Shown piece after piece: positions 38,987 through 50,128 of a stretch of DNA of 64,000 nt; position 1 is the first letter of the stretch; every line of letters starts with the position of its first letter. The DNA lies in NCBI GenBank assembly GCA_036924255.1, contig JAUPFN010000001.1, positions 31,181,727-31,245,726 of the forward strand, read 5' to 3'. Position numbers and translations under genes: made by a program. Under the pieces are notes generated by a model that was not told the origin of the DNA, searched no databases, and saw only the letters and a list, made by a program, of their open reading frames with translations. Source of the DNA: Apodemia mormo. Its lineage: Eukaryota; Arthropoda; Insecta; Lepidoptera; Riodinidae.

Positions 38987-39169
38987 AAGGGAACCCTAGG
39001 TCCAAAGACGCTTCACGAATCACAGATTTCTGAGAAGAAAGAAGGGGAAAATACATTGTGATCACGATAACTGTATTTATCACCGCATTAGGTACCTACG
39101 TCACCTATATCGTACCTACTTCATCCTATCCTATCATACCTACGTCATCCTATCCTATCATACCTCCTT

Positions 39170-39420
39170 CCTACTTAATATTAAAAATGCGAAAGTTTAT
39201 TAGGATGGATGGATGTTTATTTTTTTCTCTTTCATGCAAAAAACGGCTAAACCGATTTGGATGAAATTTGGCTCATATAATGATGACGACGTGGTATAGC
39301 TATAGCATAATTTTTATCCCGGAAAAAAGTAGTTCCCGTGGAATTCACAAAAAACGTATGTGCTGCATACAGACATACCTGTAGAACGTAGCTAGTAATA
39401 TTATAAATGCGAAAGTGAGT
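39170..39420 (-). repeat. Dispersed repeat (CGCGACTTCG-related), minus copies
   Basis: TAATATTAAAAATGCGAAAG, CTAAACCGATTTGGATGAAA and TTTGGCT are followed by a second head TAATATTATAAATGCGAAAG at 39398. Upstream, 39118-39168 has a 24-bp unit (CATCCTATCCTATCATACCT) in two copies. Confidence 0.65.
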
Positions 39421-39534
39421 TTGCTTGTTACGCTCTCATAGCTAAACCGCTCAACCGATCTTGATGTTGAAGATCGGGAGTGAAACATATGCTAACTTTC
39501 TTGGAAAAATCTGTAAACCGGTTGACCCTGTAGG

Positions 39535-40829
39535 CCATCCCGGAAACTTCCGGCTAAATTGAGGTACCTATTTTAAAGCTTAAAGGAACAAAAGGGACTC
39601 ATGTTCAAAAATCTAAAATTTCTTACTATGACAGTAGATTACCTACCTAATTTGATTTTTGAAAAGCTGTAATGTATGTATGTTTCAAAAACGATGATCG
39701 ATTTTGATCTTTCGAATGGCAATCAATGTAATTTTTGAGCTCTATTAAATGTTTTCGTAGCTACCTAATCTATAGGTTGAAAAATGTCGAAGTAATATAA
39801 AAAAACATTATATAATATACAAAAATTATATAATATACAATTATTGGCTGCGCCAATAATTGTATATTATATATTGGATCATAATCAGACAATTTACTTG
39901 GGATTTGACAATGACACAAATTTTTGAAAAAAAAATTTTTTTTTGATATTACTTCGACATTTTTCAATCAATAGATTATGTAGCTACGAAAACATTTAAT
40001 AGAGCTCAAAAATTATTGATTGCCATTCGAAAGATCAAAATCGATTATCGTTTTGGAAACATGCATACATTACAGCTTTTCAAAAATCGAATAAGGTAGG
40101 TAGGTAGGAGAGAAAAGCTGATTATATTTTTAAATCAATCGGTATATATATAAAGACTGAAAGTTATTTTAAAAATATTAAACAAGTTTGTTGTAAACAA
40201 CAAAATTAATATTTTAAAAGCTGTAACTTTTTCAAACTGCATGTGACGAAGATTTTTAAGTAGGTACTAAAATATTGTAGGTCGAAAAATGTAATCATTT
40301 TGTGTTCAAAACTCTCGAAGCTATGTCGAAAAAATACTTTTTTCAAAATTTTTCGTCTAGGTAACTCCCGAACGGATTAACCGATTTTGATACAATAAAT
40401 GCATTGGACGCAGTTTTTTGAAAGAAAGAGCTAATTAAATTTTGTTATTAATCTGAAAGTTATATTAAAAATACTGTTTCGCCAAAATTTTTTTGAGGTT
40501 TTTCTAAAATTTCTCAAGATCTGCACCGAAATGGTTTAATTTTTCAGGATGTCTAAGTTGAGCAGAATCTAATCGAATACCATCGACTGCGTTTCGATCG
40601 GTCAAGCCGTTCAAATGTTATGAGATGTTTACACACACACACACACACACACATACGAGTATATATATACGTACACACATACATACATGTATACAGACAT
40701 ACTGACGTCATCGTGTAATTAGTGAGAAATTGTTCCTAGAACCTCCAAATGTGGAGATCCGGTGAAAACTCTATTTTCTAAAATTGGGAGTAAATCAGTA
40801 ACATCCGTATCATACGCAGCGGGAAGTTA
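39535..40829. repeat. Unclassified large repeat (AACTTCCCGCT family), copy 2
   Basis: Left end GGAAACTTCCGGCTAAATTG, right end CAGCGGGAAGTTAAAAAA. Mostly the inverse of copy 1 at 35440-36740. Contains an AC microsatellite at 40628-40652 and the inverted duplication at 39644-40105. No coding. Confidence 0.6.
39644..40105. repeat. Inverted duplication, arms about 155 bp, with a nested palindrome
   Basis: Left arm 39644-39798 (TTTTTGAAAAGCTGTAATGT ... AAAATGTCGAAGTAATAT) is mirrored by 39948-40105 (ATATTACTTCGACATTTTTC ... ACATTACAGCTTTTCAAAAA). In the spacer, CAATTATTGG (39839-39848) pairs with CCAATAATTG (39854-39863) inside a longer hairpin. Confidence 0.85.
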
Positions 40830-41229
40830 AAAAAATATCAACCCCTTCAGGGGCTGAAACACACAGGGCATGAAAGTTTGTATAAAATACTATATCGACG
40901 ACACGTTAATCTATGCGTGCAAAGTAGGGCGGTCAACTAGTCGTTAATATTTACCAGTAATGGAAGTATGTAGATGATCATATCTACTTCCACTAACCAG
41001 GTAGCAAATCCCTTTTACGTCATAAAAATAATTTTCTTTTACAAAATTTTTTGTACAGTAATGGCGGTTATTGAAGCCATGGCTTGGCACCTATTGTTAT
41101 ACCTATCTGTTCACGTTCACTTAATGTATTCTCCAAATACAGGTAAACTCCATTCAATATTATACACAAATATTTTACAGGTAAAATTTTATTGTTTAAA
41201 ATGGTTATACTAAGGGTTATACCCAGGAA

Positions 41230-41526
41230 CTCAGAAATTACTGGGCGGATTTACAAATTCTTTCTCCAATCTACATCACGAAGTATATAAATTCAATTTT
41301 ATCTGACTAAACAAAAGAAAGAAATGATTTTGGATCACGCAAACGAAGTCGCGGCCAACTGCTGTCAATACGTAAATAGGCATTTTGAATGTACCAAAAA
41401 ATTAGGTAAAAGCCTTACTTGGACTAGCCTTTAACGTATTTAAGACTCCGTAGCCAATAGGCAGTATTACACCAACCCAGTTACGTCATATGCTTGAGCC
41501 TGCTTGTACGGATAAGCTCAGCAGAC
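41230..41526. other. Intergenic, diverged repeat
   Basis: 41325-41365 reads CACGCAAACGAAGTCGCGGC, a minus-strand head of the CGCGACTTCG family. Otherwise unremarkable. Confidence 0.5.
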
Positions 41527-41705
41527 AGTAATAAAATAAATAAATAAATATTCACTGGACAAATTACACTTACTGATCTAACCCCGAAGTAAGCAAATTA
41601 TTTGCTTGTGTTGTGGATGTTAGTCAACGATACAAATACCTACATATATAAATATTAGAATATATTTGATAAACACCCCAACCCGGAAATACAAACATAC
41701 ATCGC
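41527..41705 (-). mobile_element. Metulj-like SINE, 5'-truncated minus copy
   Basis: ATAAATAAATAAATATTCAC at the left is the tail; GATCTAACCCCGAAGTAAGC, GTTAGTCAACGATAC and AACACCCCAACCCGGAAATA follow. The tRNA-like head is missing beyond 41705. Confidence 0.8.
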
Positions 41706-42019
41706 AACTCCGCTCAAATAGGGTCACAATTCAAAAAATCGTAAAATCACTTTTATTGTACCATACGTATCGTATTATACCATAGTTTTATCTTGAATTG
41801 TGATCTACTACTGTTTTCAATGATTTGATACTAACTAGATGACGTTAATGAAGTTAATGAGTAGTTAAAAAGGCAGAACAACGTTTGCTGGGTCAGCTAG
41901 TCTATATATATAAAAATCAATGCCACTTTTTGTTGTAATTTTATAACTCAAATACGGGTTCACCTATCCAAACCAATTGTTTAGGCTTTGTTCGGACTAT
42001 TTAGAAGAGGGTTTATGTG

Positions 42020-42597
42020 AAGTTTGCACAAAATCGGTAGAGCGGTCCTTCATTTATCACATTTTTTGTAACAAATGAATTCAATAAATGGCGCTACGTA
42101 GCGAAGCGAAGTATTTCACATGGAACTATTACTCATTCGATCCGATATTTCATTCACTTCTCATTTTATTAAGATTTGGCGGCAATTTGAAAATTGTCAC
42201 GTCAGCACTCAGATAAATAATATCGTCAACATGAATTTAACGCGTGTAAATTTTCGAAATTTTCATGCCTTGATTTTTATGACTTTCGATGTCATTTAAG
42301 TTGCACAAAATCGGTAGAGCGGTCCTTCATTTATTACATTTTTTGTAACAAATGAATTCAATAAATGGCGATACGTAGCGAAGCACATAACGAGCCGCTA
42401 GTTGACTATGTATTTCACATGGAACTATTACTCATCCGATCCGATATTTCACTTGTCATTTTATTAAGATTTTGCGGCAAATTGAAAATTGTCACGTCAG
42501 CACTCAGATGAATAATATCGTCAACATGAATTTAACGCGTGTAAATTTTCGAAATTTTTCATGCCTTGATTTTTATGACTTTCGATGTCATTTAAGT
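42020..42597. repeat. Direct tandem duplication, period 277 bp, beside the mariner
   Basis: TTGCACAAAATCGGTAGAGC at 42024 and 42301 begins two copies that both end GACTTTCGATGTCATTTAAG (42300 and 42596). The second copy has an extra 25 bp (ACATAACGAGCCGCTAGTTG) after 42381. Confidence 0.9.
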
Positions 42598-42599
42598 CA

Positions 42600-43490
42600 A
42601 CAATAAAGTCATGTTAAACTTTGATCGACCTTTCACGATGAAGCCCCATCTCGTTCCACTGAAATCGTTCGTTACAACTGGTTAAATGAGTGTAAACGTG
42701 GTCACACTAATCTCACCGATGGTCTGCGTGAGGGACGGCCTTCTACAGTGATGACTGAAGATAACATCAGTGTTGTGCGGCGTGTTATAGAGACTGACAA
42801 AAGAGTGAACTATCAGCAGATTCAGAATAGAATAGTCAAGTGCACAAAATCCTCCATGAACATATAGCGGTCAGGAAGCTTGCCCGGTGGATACCTCATA
42901 AGTCATAATTTAATCGAAGCTCGAAAACTCCGTTGTGTTGATTGGTGCCGTGAATATTTGAAGTATTTAAAGATTTAACGGAGGTGACTCCAATGGCATA
43001 TTCGATTTACTTACGGGTGACGAAAGCTGGATTTACTTTTATGATCCGGAAACCAAAAGATATTCAGCTCGAAAAGGGTCGAAGCCCACAACAATTGTTT
43101 TAGAGGATCGAAATACAGTTATTGCAGAGTTGTAGCCTAACTATTGTTTGCCACTTTTCTTGGAAAATATTCGGGAAAAACGTCCTCGCAGTAGTATCCT
43201 CCTTCACCATGCAACGTCTCGTCTCACACTGCCAGGCGAACAATTGAATATTTTCCAGACGTGGAATTACTGGGTCACCTGCCATATAGCCCCGACCTCA
43301 CACCTTGCGATTGTTATTTATTCCTAAAATAAAAGTAAAACTGCGAGGAAAACGTTTTATGGACGCCGTAGAAGCAGTGGCTGCATCGAAAAGACCCCTA
43401 AGGACGAGTGAACAAAGTGCTTTCTCAGTGGTTCCATCAGATACAGCGATGTATTGATGTGAATGGAAACTATTTTGAAAAGATATAATA
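42600..43490 (+). pseudogene. Mariner (Tc1/mariner) transposase, inactive copy
   Basis: Plus-strand pieces in several frames follow a mariner transposase from the N-terminal helix-turn-helix (VRYNWLNECKRGHTNLTDGL, REGRPSTV) to the C terminus (CIDVNGNYFEKI). The first catalytic Asp survives in TGDESWIYFYDPETK (about 43014-43055) and the third in LPYSPDLTPCDCYLF (about 43273-43317). The second, expected in HHDNA, is replaced by HHATSRL. At least four stops or frameshifts (for example after SSMNI, after AEL, and after YLFLK) kill it. The tandem duplication 42020-42597 ends just before it. Confidence 0.85.
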
Positions 43491-44330
43491 AAAATAATAA
43501 CTTTCTAATTTGCTCAGTTTTTGATTTTCTTAGAACTTTCAGTTTGACCCACGTACGAAATCACTGCTCGCGCCTCGACCCGTATCTACTTGGCTTTTTT
43601 ATTTCTTACTTGCTGACCCACGCAGCTTCTCCCGCGAGTAGATTAACGTTGTCGTCGTTGATATAGTTTTACATACAAACTTTCATCCCCTATATCAGCC
43701 CCTTGAGGGTTGATTTTTTAAACAAATAATTTGCCTATGTTTCACCCCTAATCTTTGATATCTCCAAGCCAAATTTCACCAAAATCGGTTGAGCAGTATA
43801 GCCGTGAATGAGAATGTGCCCAAATATGCCGCCGCTTGTGTGTGGTGTGGTGCGTGGTGCGCGCCTGCGTGTGGGCCATCATTTTACTGGAATCATTTAT
43901 AGTATAGGATCCCGATAGAAAACGACCTTCACCGAGCTGGTAAATTATTATGTAAATTATTTGATGACCTGCGCAGCTTTGCCTGCGAATAGAGTAGCAT
44001 GACATCAACACAATCTTTCATGCAAACTTTCAGCATTTAAAGGTTGTGTTTAAAAAGAAAAAAAACTATTATTTAATCCGTGTTGCTACCTGCTAGGTAC
44101 TCTTGATGCGGGCCACATGAGTTTTTGGTGACTTTAAAATCGTCGAAACTGAAAACGTTTCCTACTAGGTAATTAAATGATATATAGGAAATATAATTTA
44201 ATTAGTAGGAAAGCTTTTTCTTAACCCATATCAAGTAGGCTAATAGGTCAAAATAGTCATTAGTATTTTCCCGCAGCGAGACATATAATATTCGGGAATC
44301 TTGGCAAGTTTTCACGAGATTACGTTTTTC
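43491..44330. other. Intergenic, LINE-derived repeats
   Basis: 43600-43640 (GCTGACCCACGCAGCTTCTC) and 43760-43800 (CCAAATTTCACCAAAATCGG) are parts of the common RTE-type repeat, repeated in reduced form at 43965-44040. No gene. Confidence 0.5.
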
Positions 44331-44331
44331 A

Positions 44332-44459
44332 GAGTGCTAAGTGTGAGTTTTTCTTTTCGCATTCGCAAGGTGGCGCTGTACAAATCACATACAAATTCCT
44401 AGTAAACTCGAAACGCGCTCACGATCGAATGCGAAAAAAAAAACTCACACTTAGCACTC
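44332..44459. mobile_element. Short hairpin MITE, 128 bp
   Basis: GAGTGCTAAGTGTGAGTTTT at 44332 pairs with AAAACTCACACTTAGCACTC ending at 44459, and pairing continues through CGCATTCG/CGAATGCG. Arms are about 35 bp; no coding. Flanking duplication is unclear (CAG is possible). Confidence 0.8.
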
Positions 44460-45370
44460 AGTTCTATATTATATCCAGACAATTACGTATGTGAAATTGA
44501 TTTTTTATGGTGATTTTTATTTTTGAGAAGCTTTTGCCCGCGATTTCGTCCGCGAGGTAGTCGACACTCGTGACTCGACATCAAACATTGTAGAGAATAC
44601 CACCAACCTATTTGGTTACATAAAACAATCTTATCTTATCTAAAGTTAAATTTTGAAGAAACTTCGAGGGTTTCCTCGAAGTTTCCTCAAAAGGAGCTAG
44701 CTGCCCTGGGCCTTGAAATTTTGCAAAAAAATTTTCATAAACGACCATAATGTGCACTAACATTTCATCATATAAACTTTACAACCTTTTACCCCTTTAA
44801 GGGAGGTTGTCCAAAAAATTGTAAAGCACGTGTTTACTTAATTAATTTTCAAAAGTATTAATTATTGGTATTATTCTTGTTATTCTGATCATAAATACTA
44901 CATATTTCAAAAACTTAACAAAGAAAAATTTGAATTTCTACAGTATTTGACTTTGCCTCTGGCATAAGCCACGTGTCGAATGGTTCAATGTGATGAAATT
45001 TCTCTTAGCTTTGTGATCGACTCCGTCGATTGTACTCGTCGCTAGATATACAACCTAGTTATATGAGTACATCATTATAGATGAAATTTATATTTATAAT
45101 ATTGATCAATACTTTCGTGTTTCTAACTACATACATATTATATGCATGGGCCTACCGAGGGAGAGGGTGGTGGCAGAGAGGGGCAGCTGCCCCCTGGAAT
45201 TTGTTTACCTCTCTACTAACTATACACTGTTGTAGATAAAAATATAGTCTTAAAATGTTACGGTTGCCCCTTCTGATCCAGAGCCTGGGTACGTTCATGC
45301 ATATAATATATGTGTTTTAGCACTTATCCATTGCTAGGAAAACTTTAAAAATTAAACAAAGAAAAAAATT
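44460..45370. other. Intergenic, diverged repeats
   Basis: 44527-44560 holds a CGCGATTTCGTCCGCG head. 44960-45130 (GCCACGTGTCGAATGGTTCA ... TTTATAATATTGATCAAT) is similar to 52810-52990, so it is a dispersed repeat. 45150-45220 carries GGGGCAGCTGCCCCCTGG, a 16-bp palindrome. Confidence 0.5.
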
Positions 45371-45372
45371 TT

Positions 45373-45439
45373 ACACGACAGGATTTGAACCAGCGATCTT
45401 GCCTCTGACCGGCACGCCCTATCCAACTGAGCAACGTGT
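45373..45439 (-). repeat. tRNA-like sequence (repeat head, not a functional tRNA)
   Basis: On the minus strand ACACGTTGCTCAGTTGGATA followed by GGGCG has a D-arm with box A, and GGTTCAAATCC is a good box B/T-loop. The ends pair only five bases, the anticodon stem does not close and total length is about 67, so it is not a working tRNA. A related piece occurs at 52790-52830 next to the repeat shared with 44.96 kb, which marks it as a SINE head. Confidence 0.55.
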
Positions 45440-46265
45440 CGAAAAAATAATGGGGGTATCATTTAGGGGTTGACTCCAAAAATCGCCTCTTAGTGCACAC
45501 TTACGGTTAGAAAAAAACCCCAATCTAAAATTTTTTGCTTATAGAGACGCAGCGGTTTCAGATGTGTGTTGATTGATCAGTCAGTCAGGCAACAAGTCAA
45601 TATCTTCTTTTAAATACAAATTTCATTTCAGAACATCAAAGAACATTTCAGAATTACCTAATGTCGTCATTACACATATTTTCTGCTCCACCACAAATAA
45701 TCATCAGTTTGTACCTATCTTTTTAGTAAGATATTTAGTAATATATTTATTTGCATAAATATATTTGTAAGTCAATGGCATAAATACAAATTGTCATATG
45801 ACAGGAATAACCACGGTGTCTGTGGGAAAAACTCATTGTTATACAATTGATTAAGCATCTTACGTAGTATTGTATACTCTTTGATTAAGCACTTGTACTT
45901 TAATTTCACTTCACTACATATTATTTTTAGTATTTCACTCAACCGGTTTCACATTTTAAGCTTCATCAATTGAGAAACAATATTGGAATTTCACCAAGTG
46001 TCGACGATGAAAATTATAGACAATAGAATATATAAAAAGTCAATAAGTGACATCGTTAAAATTTTGAGAGAGATTTTTTCCTGTCCGTGTTCTGGAAAGA
46101 ATGTAGTTAATGACTTTTCCCTCTTGATATATCATTAGAAAATTTACCTAGGGACTTAGTGACTTTTTCAGGTCATGATAGATTTTAAATTGATAACTTT
46201 ATATCAGTTACTCAACATAACCCAAAACTGTACCTACTTAGTGTTTACCTGTCAACCAACGAAAT
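45440..46265. other. Intergenic, no gene recognised
   Basis: AT-rich; the phrase TTTCACCAAGTGTCGACGAT at 45990 recurs as TTTTACCAAGTGCCGACGAT at 52280, so a small dispersed repeat is present. Confidence 0.4.
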
Positions 46266-46267
46266 AA

Positions 46268-46601
46268 TGTTAAAAATTTATTTGCCTGGTAGGCATTCGA
46301 ACTTTGACCAGGTAGTAGTTAACTTTATCTAAGCATTCGAACCAATAAAAAGAAGACGTCATGATCTGTCACTAAACAGGCTTATCACTAAACATTAAAC
46401 GTAACGAGAAAATTGAAATTGTACGGTTACGTACATTGGTGATATATATAAAAAGGTCCGACAAGGCATTAATATACAGAGGCGATACAGTCACGGCGAG
46501 CGCGAGTCGTTTAACTTAACGATTATAATAAACAACGCGTATCTACCAACTTTACTCACTTCATTTATCGCCTTCTCAAACTTCAACTAACTACGTGTAC
46601 A
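46268..46601 (+). mobile_element. Possible solo LTR
   Basis: Starts TGTTAAAAAT and ends GTGTACA; contains a TATA-like GATATATATAAAAAGG at 46441-46456 and AATAAA at 46529, spaced as in an LTR with promoter and polyadenylation signal, followed by a primer-site-like TGGTAGCCCG at 46612. No internal region or second LTR is present. Alternatively a genuine promoter, for instance for NNT. Confidence 0.3.
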
Positions 46602-46712
46602 GGTTACTAACTGGTAGCCCGTACAGAAATTTTTATTTTTCTTTAGTTGCTGCTGTCCGATTACGGCCTAAAAGGCAAACTGGCGGGTATAATTTTTTTA
46701 TATTTATATAAT

Positions 46713-46975
46713 TGACCGCCCCGTTGGTCCAGTGGTTAGCGACCCTGACTACACAATCGACGGGGCTTGGGTTCGATCCCCGACGGGGACAAGCATTTGT
46801 GTGATGAGCTACAAATGTTTGTATTTCCGGGTTTGGGTGTTTATTATGTATGTAAAAGTATTTATATATGTATTTCTACGTATTAGTATCATTGACTAAC
46901 ACCCATAACACAAGCAAATAATTTGCTTACTTTGGGGTTAGATCAGTAAGTGTAATTTGTCCCGTGAATATTTAT
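46713..46975 (+). mobile_element. Metulj-like SINE, full-length plus copy
   Basis: Head GACCGCCCCGTTGGTCCAGT, box A TGGTCCAGTGG, box B GGTTCGATCCC near 46771, then CATTTGTGTGATGAGCTACA, GGGTTTGGGTGTTTATTATG, ACCCATAACACAAGCAAATA and a TATTTATTTAAAAAA tail. The cleanest copy in the window. Confidence 0.9.
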
Positions 46976-46984
46976 TTAAAAAAG

Positions 46985-47161
46985 TAGCAGTCGTGGGACT
47001 GCCGATAGAAGTGAAAACGGAACTATTAAGTTGAGAGTAATTAAAACTATATGCAAAACATAGCTATAGATATACTATTATCATTAGCATGTCGGTGACG
47101 CGAACCGAGGATTTTACCCTCTACCAAAACGCTCAACGCGCCTAAAGAAGTTTTCACTTCA
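46985..47161 (-). repeat. 177-bp repeat nearly identical to 18570-18746
   Basis: Reverse complement of the 18.6-kb copy with one visible difference. It follows the tail of the SINE at 46713 after about ten bases. Confidence 0.9.
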
Positions 47162-47164
47162 AAA

Positions 47165-49555
47165 ATAAATAAATAATGAGTGTCTATGAAACATACCTTA
47201 AAAAAATATTATCGAACACGCACCCTCATATCAACTTGTCTTATCACGAGGACTGTCTATGAATTGTCCCGTTTATCGTCAGCGATAATGTATGTAGAGT
47301 ATAACGTAAATTATACGGGACTCTATCTGCATTTTATCTTCATGTACATATGTACCTACTGATAGGAAACCTTTCGCGGGTTGGGATTATTGCTTAGAAA
47401 CGTGCTGCTTCTGTAAAGTTGAAGGTAAGGGGGGTCCAAAAGCCCCTCATTCCGCCTTAACGCAAAGTTTTTTTAAATGTGGTACCTACATATAATTATG
47501 CAGTAAATTTGTTAGGTTACCTTTAGGTACCATACCCCGAAATAGGAACTCCGCGAAGCGTGGCAGACGGCAGCGTCAATTTGAAACCCAACACGACCTC
47601 TTGCATATTTATGTAAGAGTTTGTTAGGTAGTTTTTAAGACCTACATTCAGAACAAGGAGACCCACTCATCTCAACGGGACTCTGGAGACTCGTATCCTA
47701 CCCAATTTATATTTTATTTTATTTGGCAATAGGTTGTTAGGTTTCCTTCAGATGCCACACTAAAAAATAAAAGCTACGCAGTGGAACTTTGTAGATTAGA
47801 ACTTTCTCTGCATCGAATCATTACGGAGTGTTTGTTGATAATTTGATATACACAAGTATTCGTACCGAAAGTTTTTTTGCTGCAAGTAGTACCTAACTAG
47901 GTATGTATTTATTTCTTAATTCTTACAGAGCTCGTTAACATAGCCAGCGATAACCAAAATTACGATAGCGATCATTTTTACTACTTACTTACTTCCCGCA
48001 CAATAGCTGAATTTATAACTACCACTGTAATATTATGTATTGATTGGAGATTGGAAGATTTTGATTATCTGCATATTTGCTATGCTACGATATAAATGAT
48101 GCCTTTTTAACAAAAAATTAAACCGTCATAATCTATGCGTAGTCTTACATTAAAATCAGCGAGTGAATAATCAATCATCCCTTGTTTACGTACTCTCATG
48201 GTTGGATTTTTAAAAATAAATAAATGGGACCCCCTTGAGGTATATCCATTCGAATAAAAAAGAATTATCAAAAACAAAACAATTATCAAGACTATTTACT
48301 ATGTAAAAATTATTCGTGGTCTAACATAAAAAAATATATGGGTAGGCGTCGAATTGAGAACTTCCTCCATTTTTCGTCGGTTGAAAAGTAGCAAATACGT
48401 TAGATTTTTATGCGATATACCACAGGACATTCCTCGTCAAATAATGATTTATTAACAAAAATCATTTTTTTTTTATTTTAATTGGAATAGTCTTCTTTCT
48501 CACCTGATGGAAAGTGTCGATTAAGACGAAGGAGGCACACGTCCATCCAAAAGAAAATTATTTCACTTTTAATAATTATTTACTTTACTCTTAAAGGTTC
48601 CAGTATTTGTCAGGAAAAATGTAAGAAAAAACCTGCAGCAGCGCCGACCCTGTGGTACAGTAATAGGAGTGCTTGTCTAGGCGTCAGATGGCGAGGAGCG
48701 CTAAAATGACCAATCCAAATAATAAATTAGAGCCAAAAATAAGATTTAAGTTGCGCCTTTTGAGAACCGTTGAACTTCCTTGCGGGCAGTGTCGGTGAAG
48801 TAAATTTGCTTTTTTTTTTGTAGAAGAGGTAGCAAACCACCAGGAGCCTACCACTAGCCATGGGCATTGCAATACAACAGTATTGCAGTTACGTTACCAG
48901 CCTTTTAAAAAGAATAAATAGTGACATTCACTCCCTAAATAAAAGGAACAAAAACAATCTTGCTGTGCATGTATCTCGTCTCCGCAGAATAAAACAACTC
49001 ATTTATGGGACAAATTGTACGTTTCTACAATAAGTTGTCTGATGCCATTAGAGATTTTCAAAAATTGTGTCAAAACAAAACTGTGTAAAGAAAGGTTACT
49101 ATAAAATATCTGATTACCTAAATAACAAGAAAGCATGAGACTAATTGCTCCTCATATCGATAATATTTATTATTACTGTAAAAAATTAGATACAAATTAA
49201 ACATTATGTAATATCGTACTTAAAAATGATAAGAAAAAAGACAAGCCTGCTGGGTTTCTTCCGCCGGATCTTCTCAGTGTGTAGCCGCATTTCCGATCCG
49301 GTAGTAGTTTTTAAAAAAAGGTTGATGAGTCAAAATAACTTGTAAAAAGTTTTATTGAATAAAGTACTTCTGATTTCTGGTTTATGCTTTTTTCTTGAAG
49401 TTTTGTAAGTTTTTGTTGTGCGGTTTGTAAACGGTAAAGGCGACAGGTTAGTTTGAGAAACGGAAGGCGGTTTTTAAACCAAAGGCCGCTAGACCTAGCG
49501 CCGGTGTTAGGCGTTAGGCTTACGTATATCAAATTTGTAAATTCAATAATTTGAA
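47165..49555. other. Intergenic region upstream of NNT, no gene recognised
   Basis: Mixed AT-rich sequence; only short chance frames. 48460-48560 and 48800-48860 look like old dispersed repeats (TTTTGTAGAAGAGGTAGCAA recurs in part at 59335). No promoter could be placed. Confidence 0.4.
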
Positions 49556-49880
49556 ACCTGAAGTCCCCGTGTTGGTCCGGGCGGGCCATTATAGGTAAGA
49601 AAAGACCCTCTGATATCTTTCTAAAAATTCTAGCAATTGATCAAGCATGCCACCGCAATCTTAAATACCTAGAGTTAATACTAGAGATCCGCAGCGTCTC
49701 GCCTGGCTTTGTTCCAATCGTCTTACCTATTCTTGATGAAATAGCGTCAATTTTTGTCACTGTAATTTTCTGGTTTAGAGCGTGAGAGTATCATTTACAT
49801 ATTTGTCGTATATAGACGACGGTTTAGGTACTCTCTCCGGCTAGAGAGCATCTGCTTGTTTGCTATCTTATAATTTAAAA
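49556..49880. repeat. GTGTTGG-family repeat, mosaic and diverged
   Basis: CCCCGTGTTGGTCCGGGCGG at 49564 is the family 5' end; the middle is missing, and TTTAGAGCGTGAGAGTATCA ... CTGCTTGTTTGCTATCTTAT at 49770-49875 is the 3' end. The left edge has a reversed scrap. Confidence 0.65.
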
Positions 49881-49967
49881 ATAAAAACTTGTAATTCTCA
49901 ATGTTTGTAATTGAAAATTTTTAACTTTTAATCTTTTCTTCTTGTTTTACAGTGTAGTTAAGCAAAT

Positions 49968-50128
49968 ATGTGCGGCTGCGTGAGTGTGCTCCGCATTGGA
50001 AAGCCGCTTCCTAAATCATGGCACAGAAGATTATTCAGTTCATCTTCAACTCCTCCGCCAGTGCAAGGAGTTCCCTACACGAAACTAAGCATTGGAATAC
50101 CAAAAGAAGTTTTCCAAGAAGAACGAAG
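49968..50128 (+). CDS. NNT: NNT coding exon 1 (start, import leader)
   Basis: ATG at 49968 is preceded by AGCAAAT and by a splice acceptor (TTGTTTTACAG, ending 49952), so at least one non-coding exon lies upstream. 53 codons plus two bases; donor GTATTT at 50129 is non-consensus at position 5 but the phase joins perfectly to exon 2 as EER|RVAL. Confidence 0.92.
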
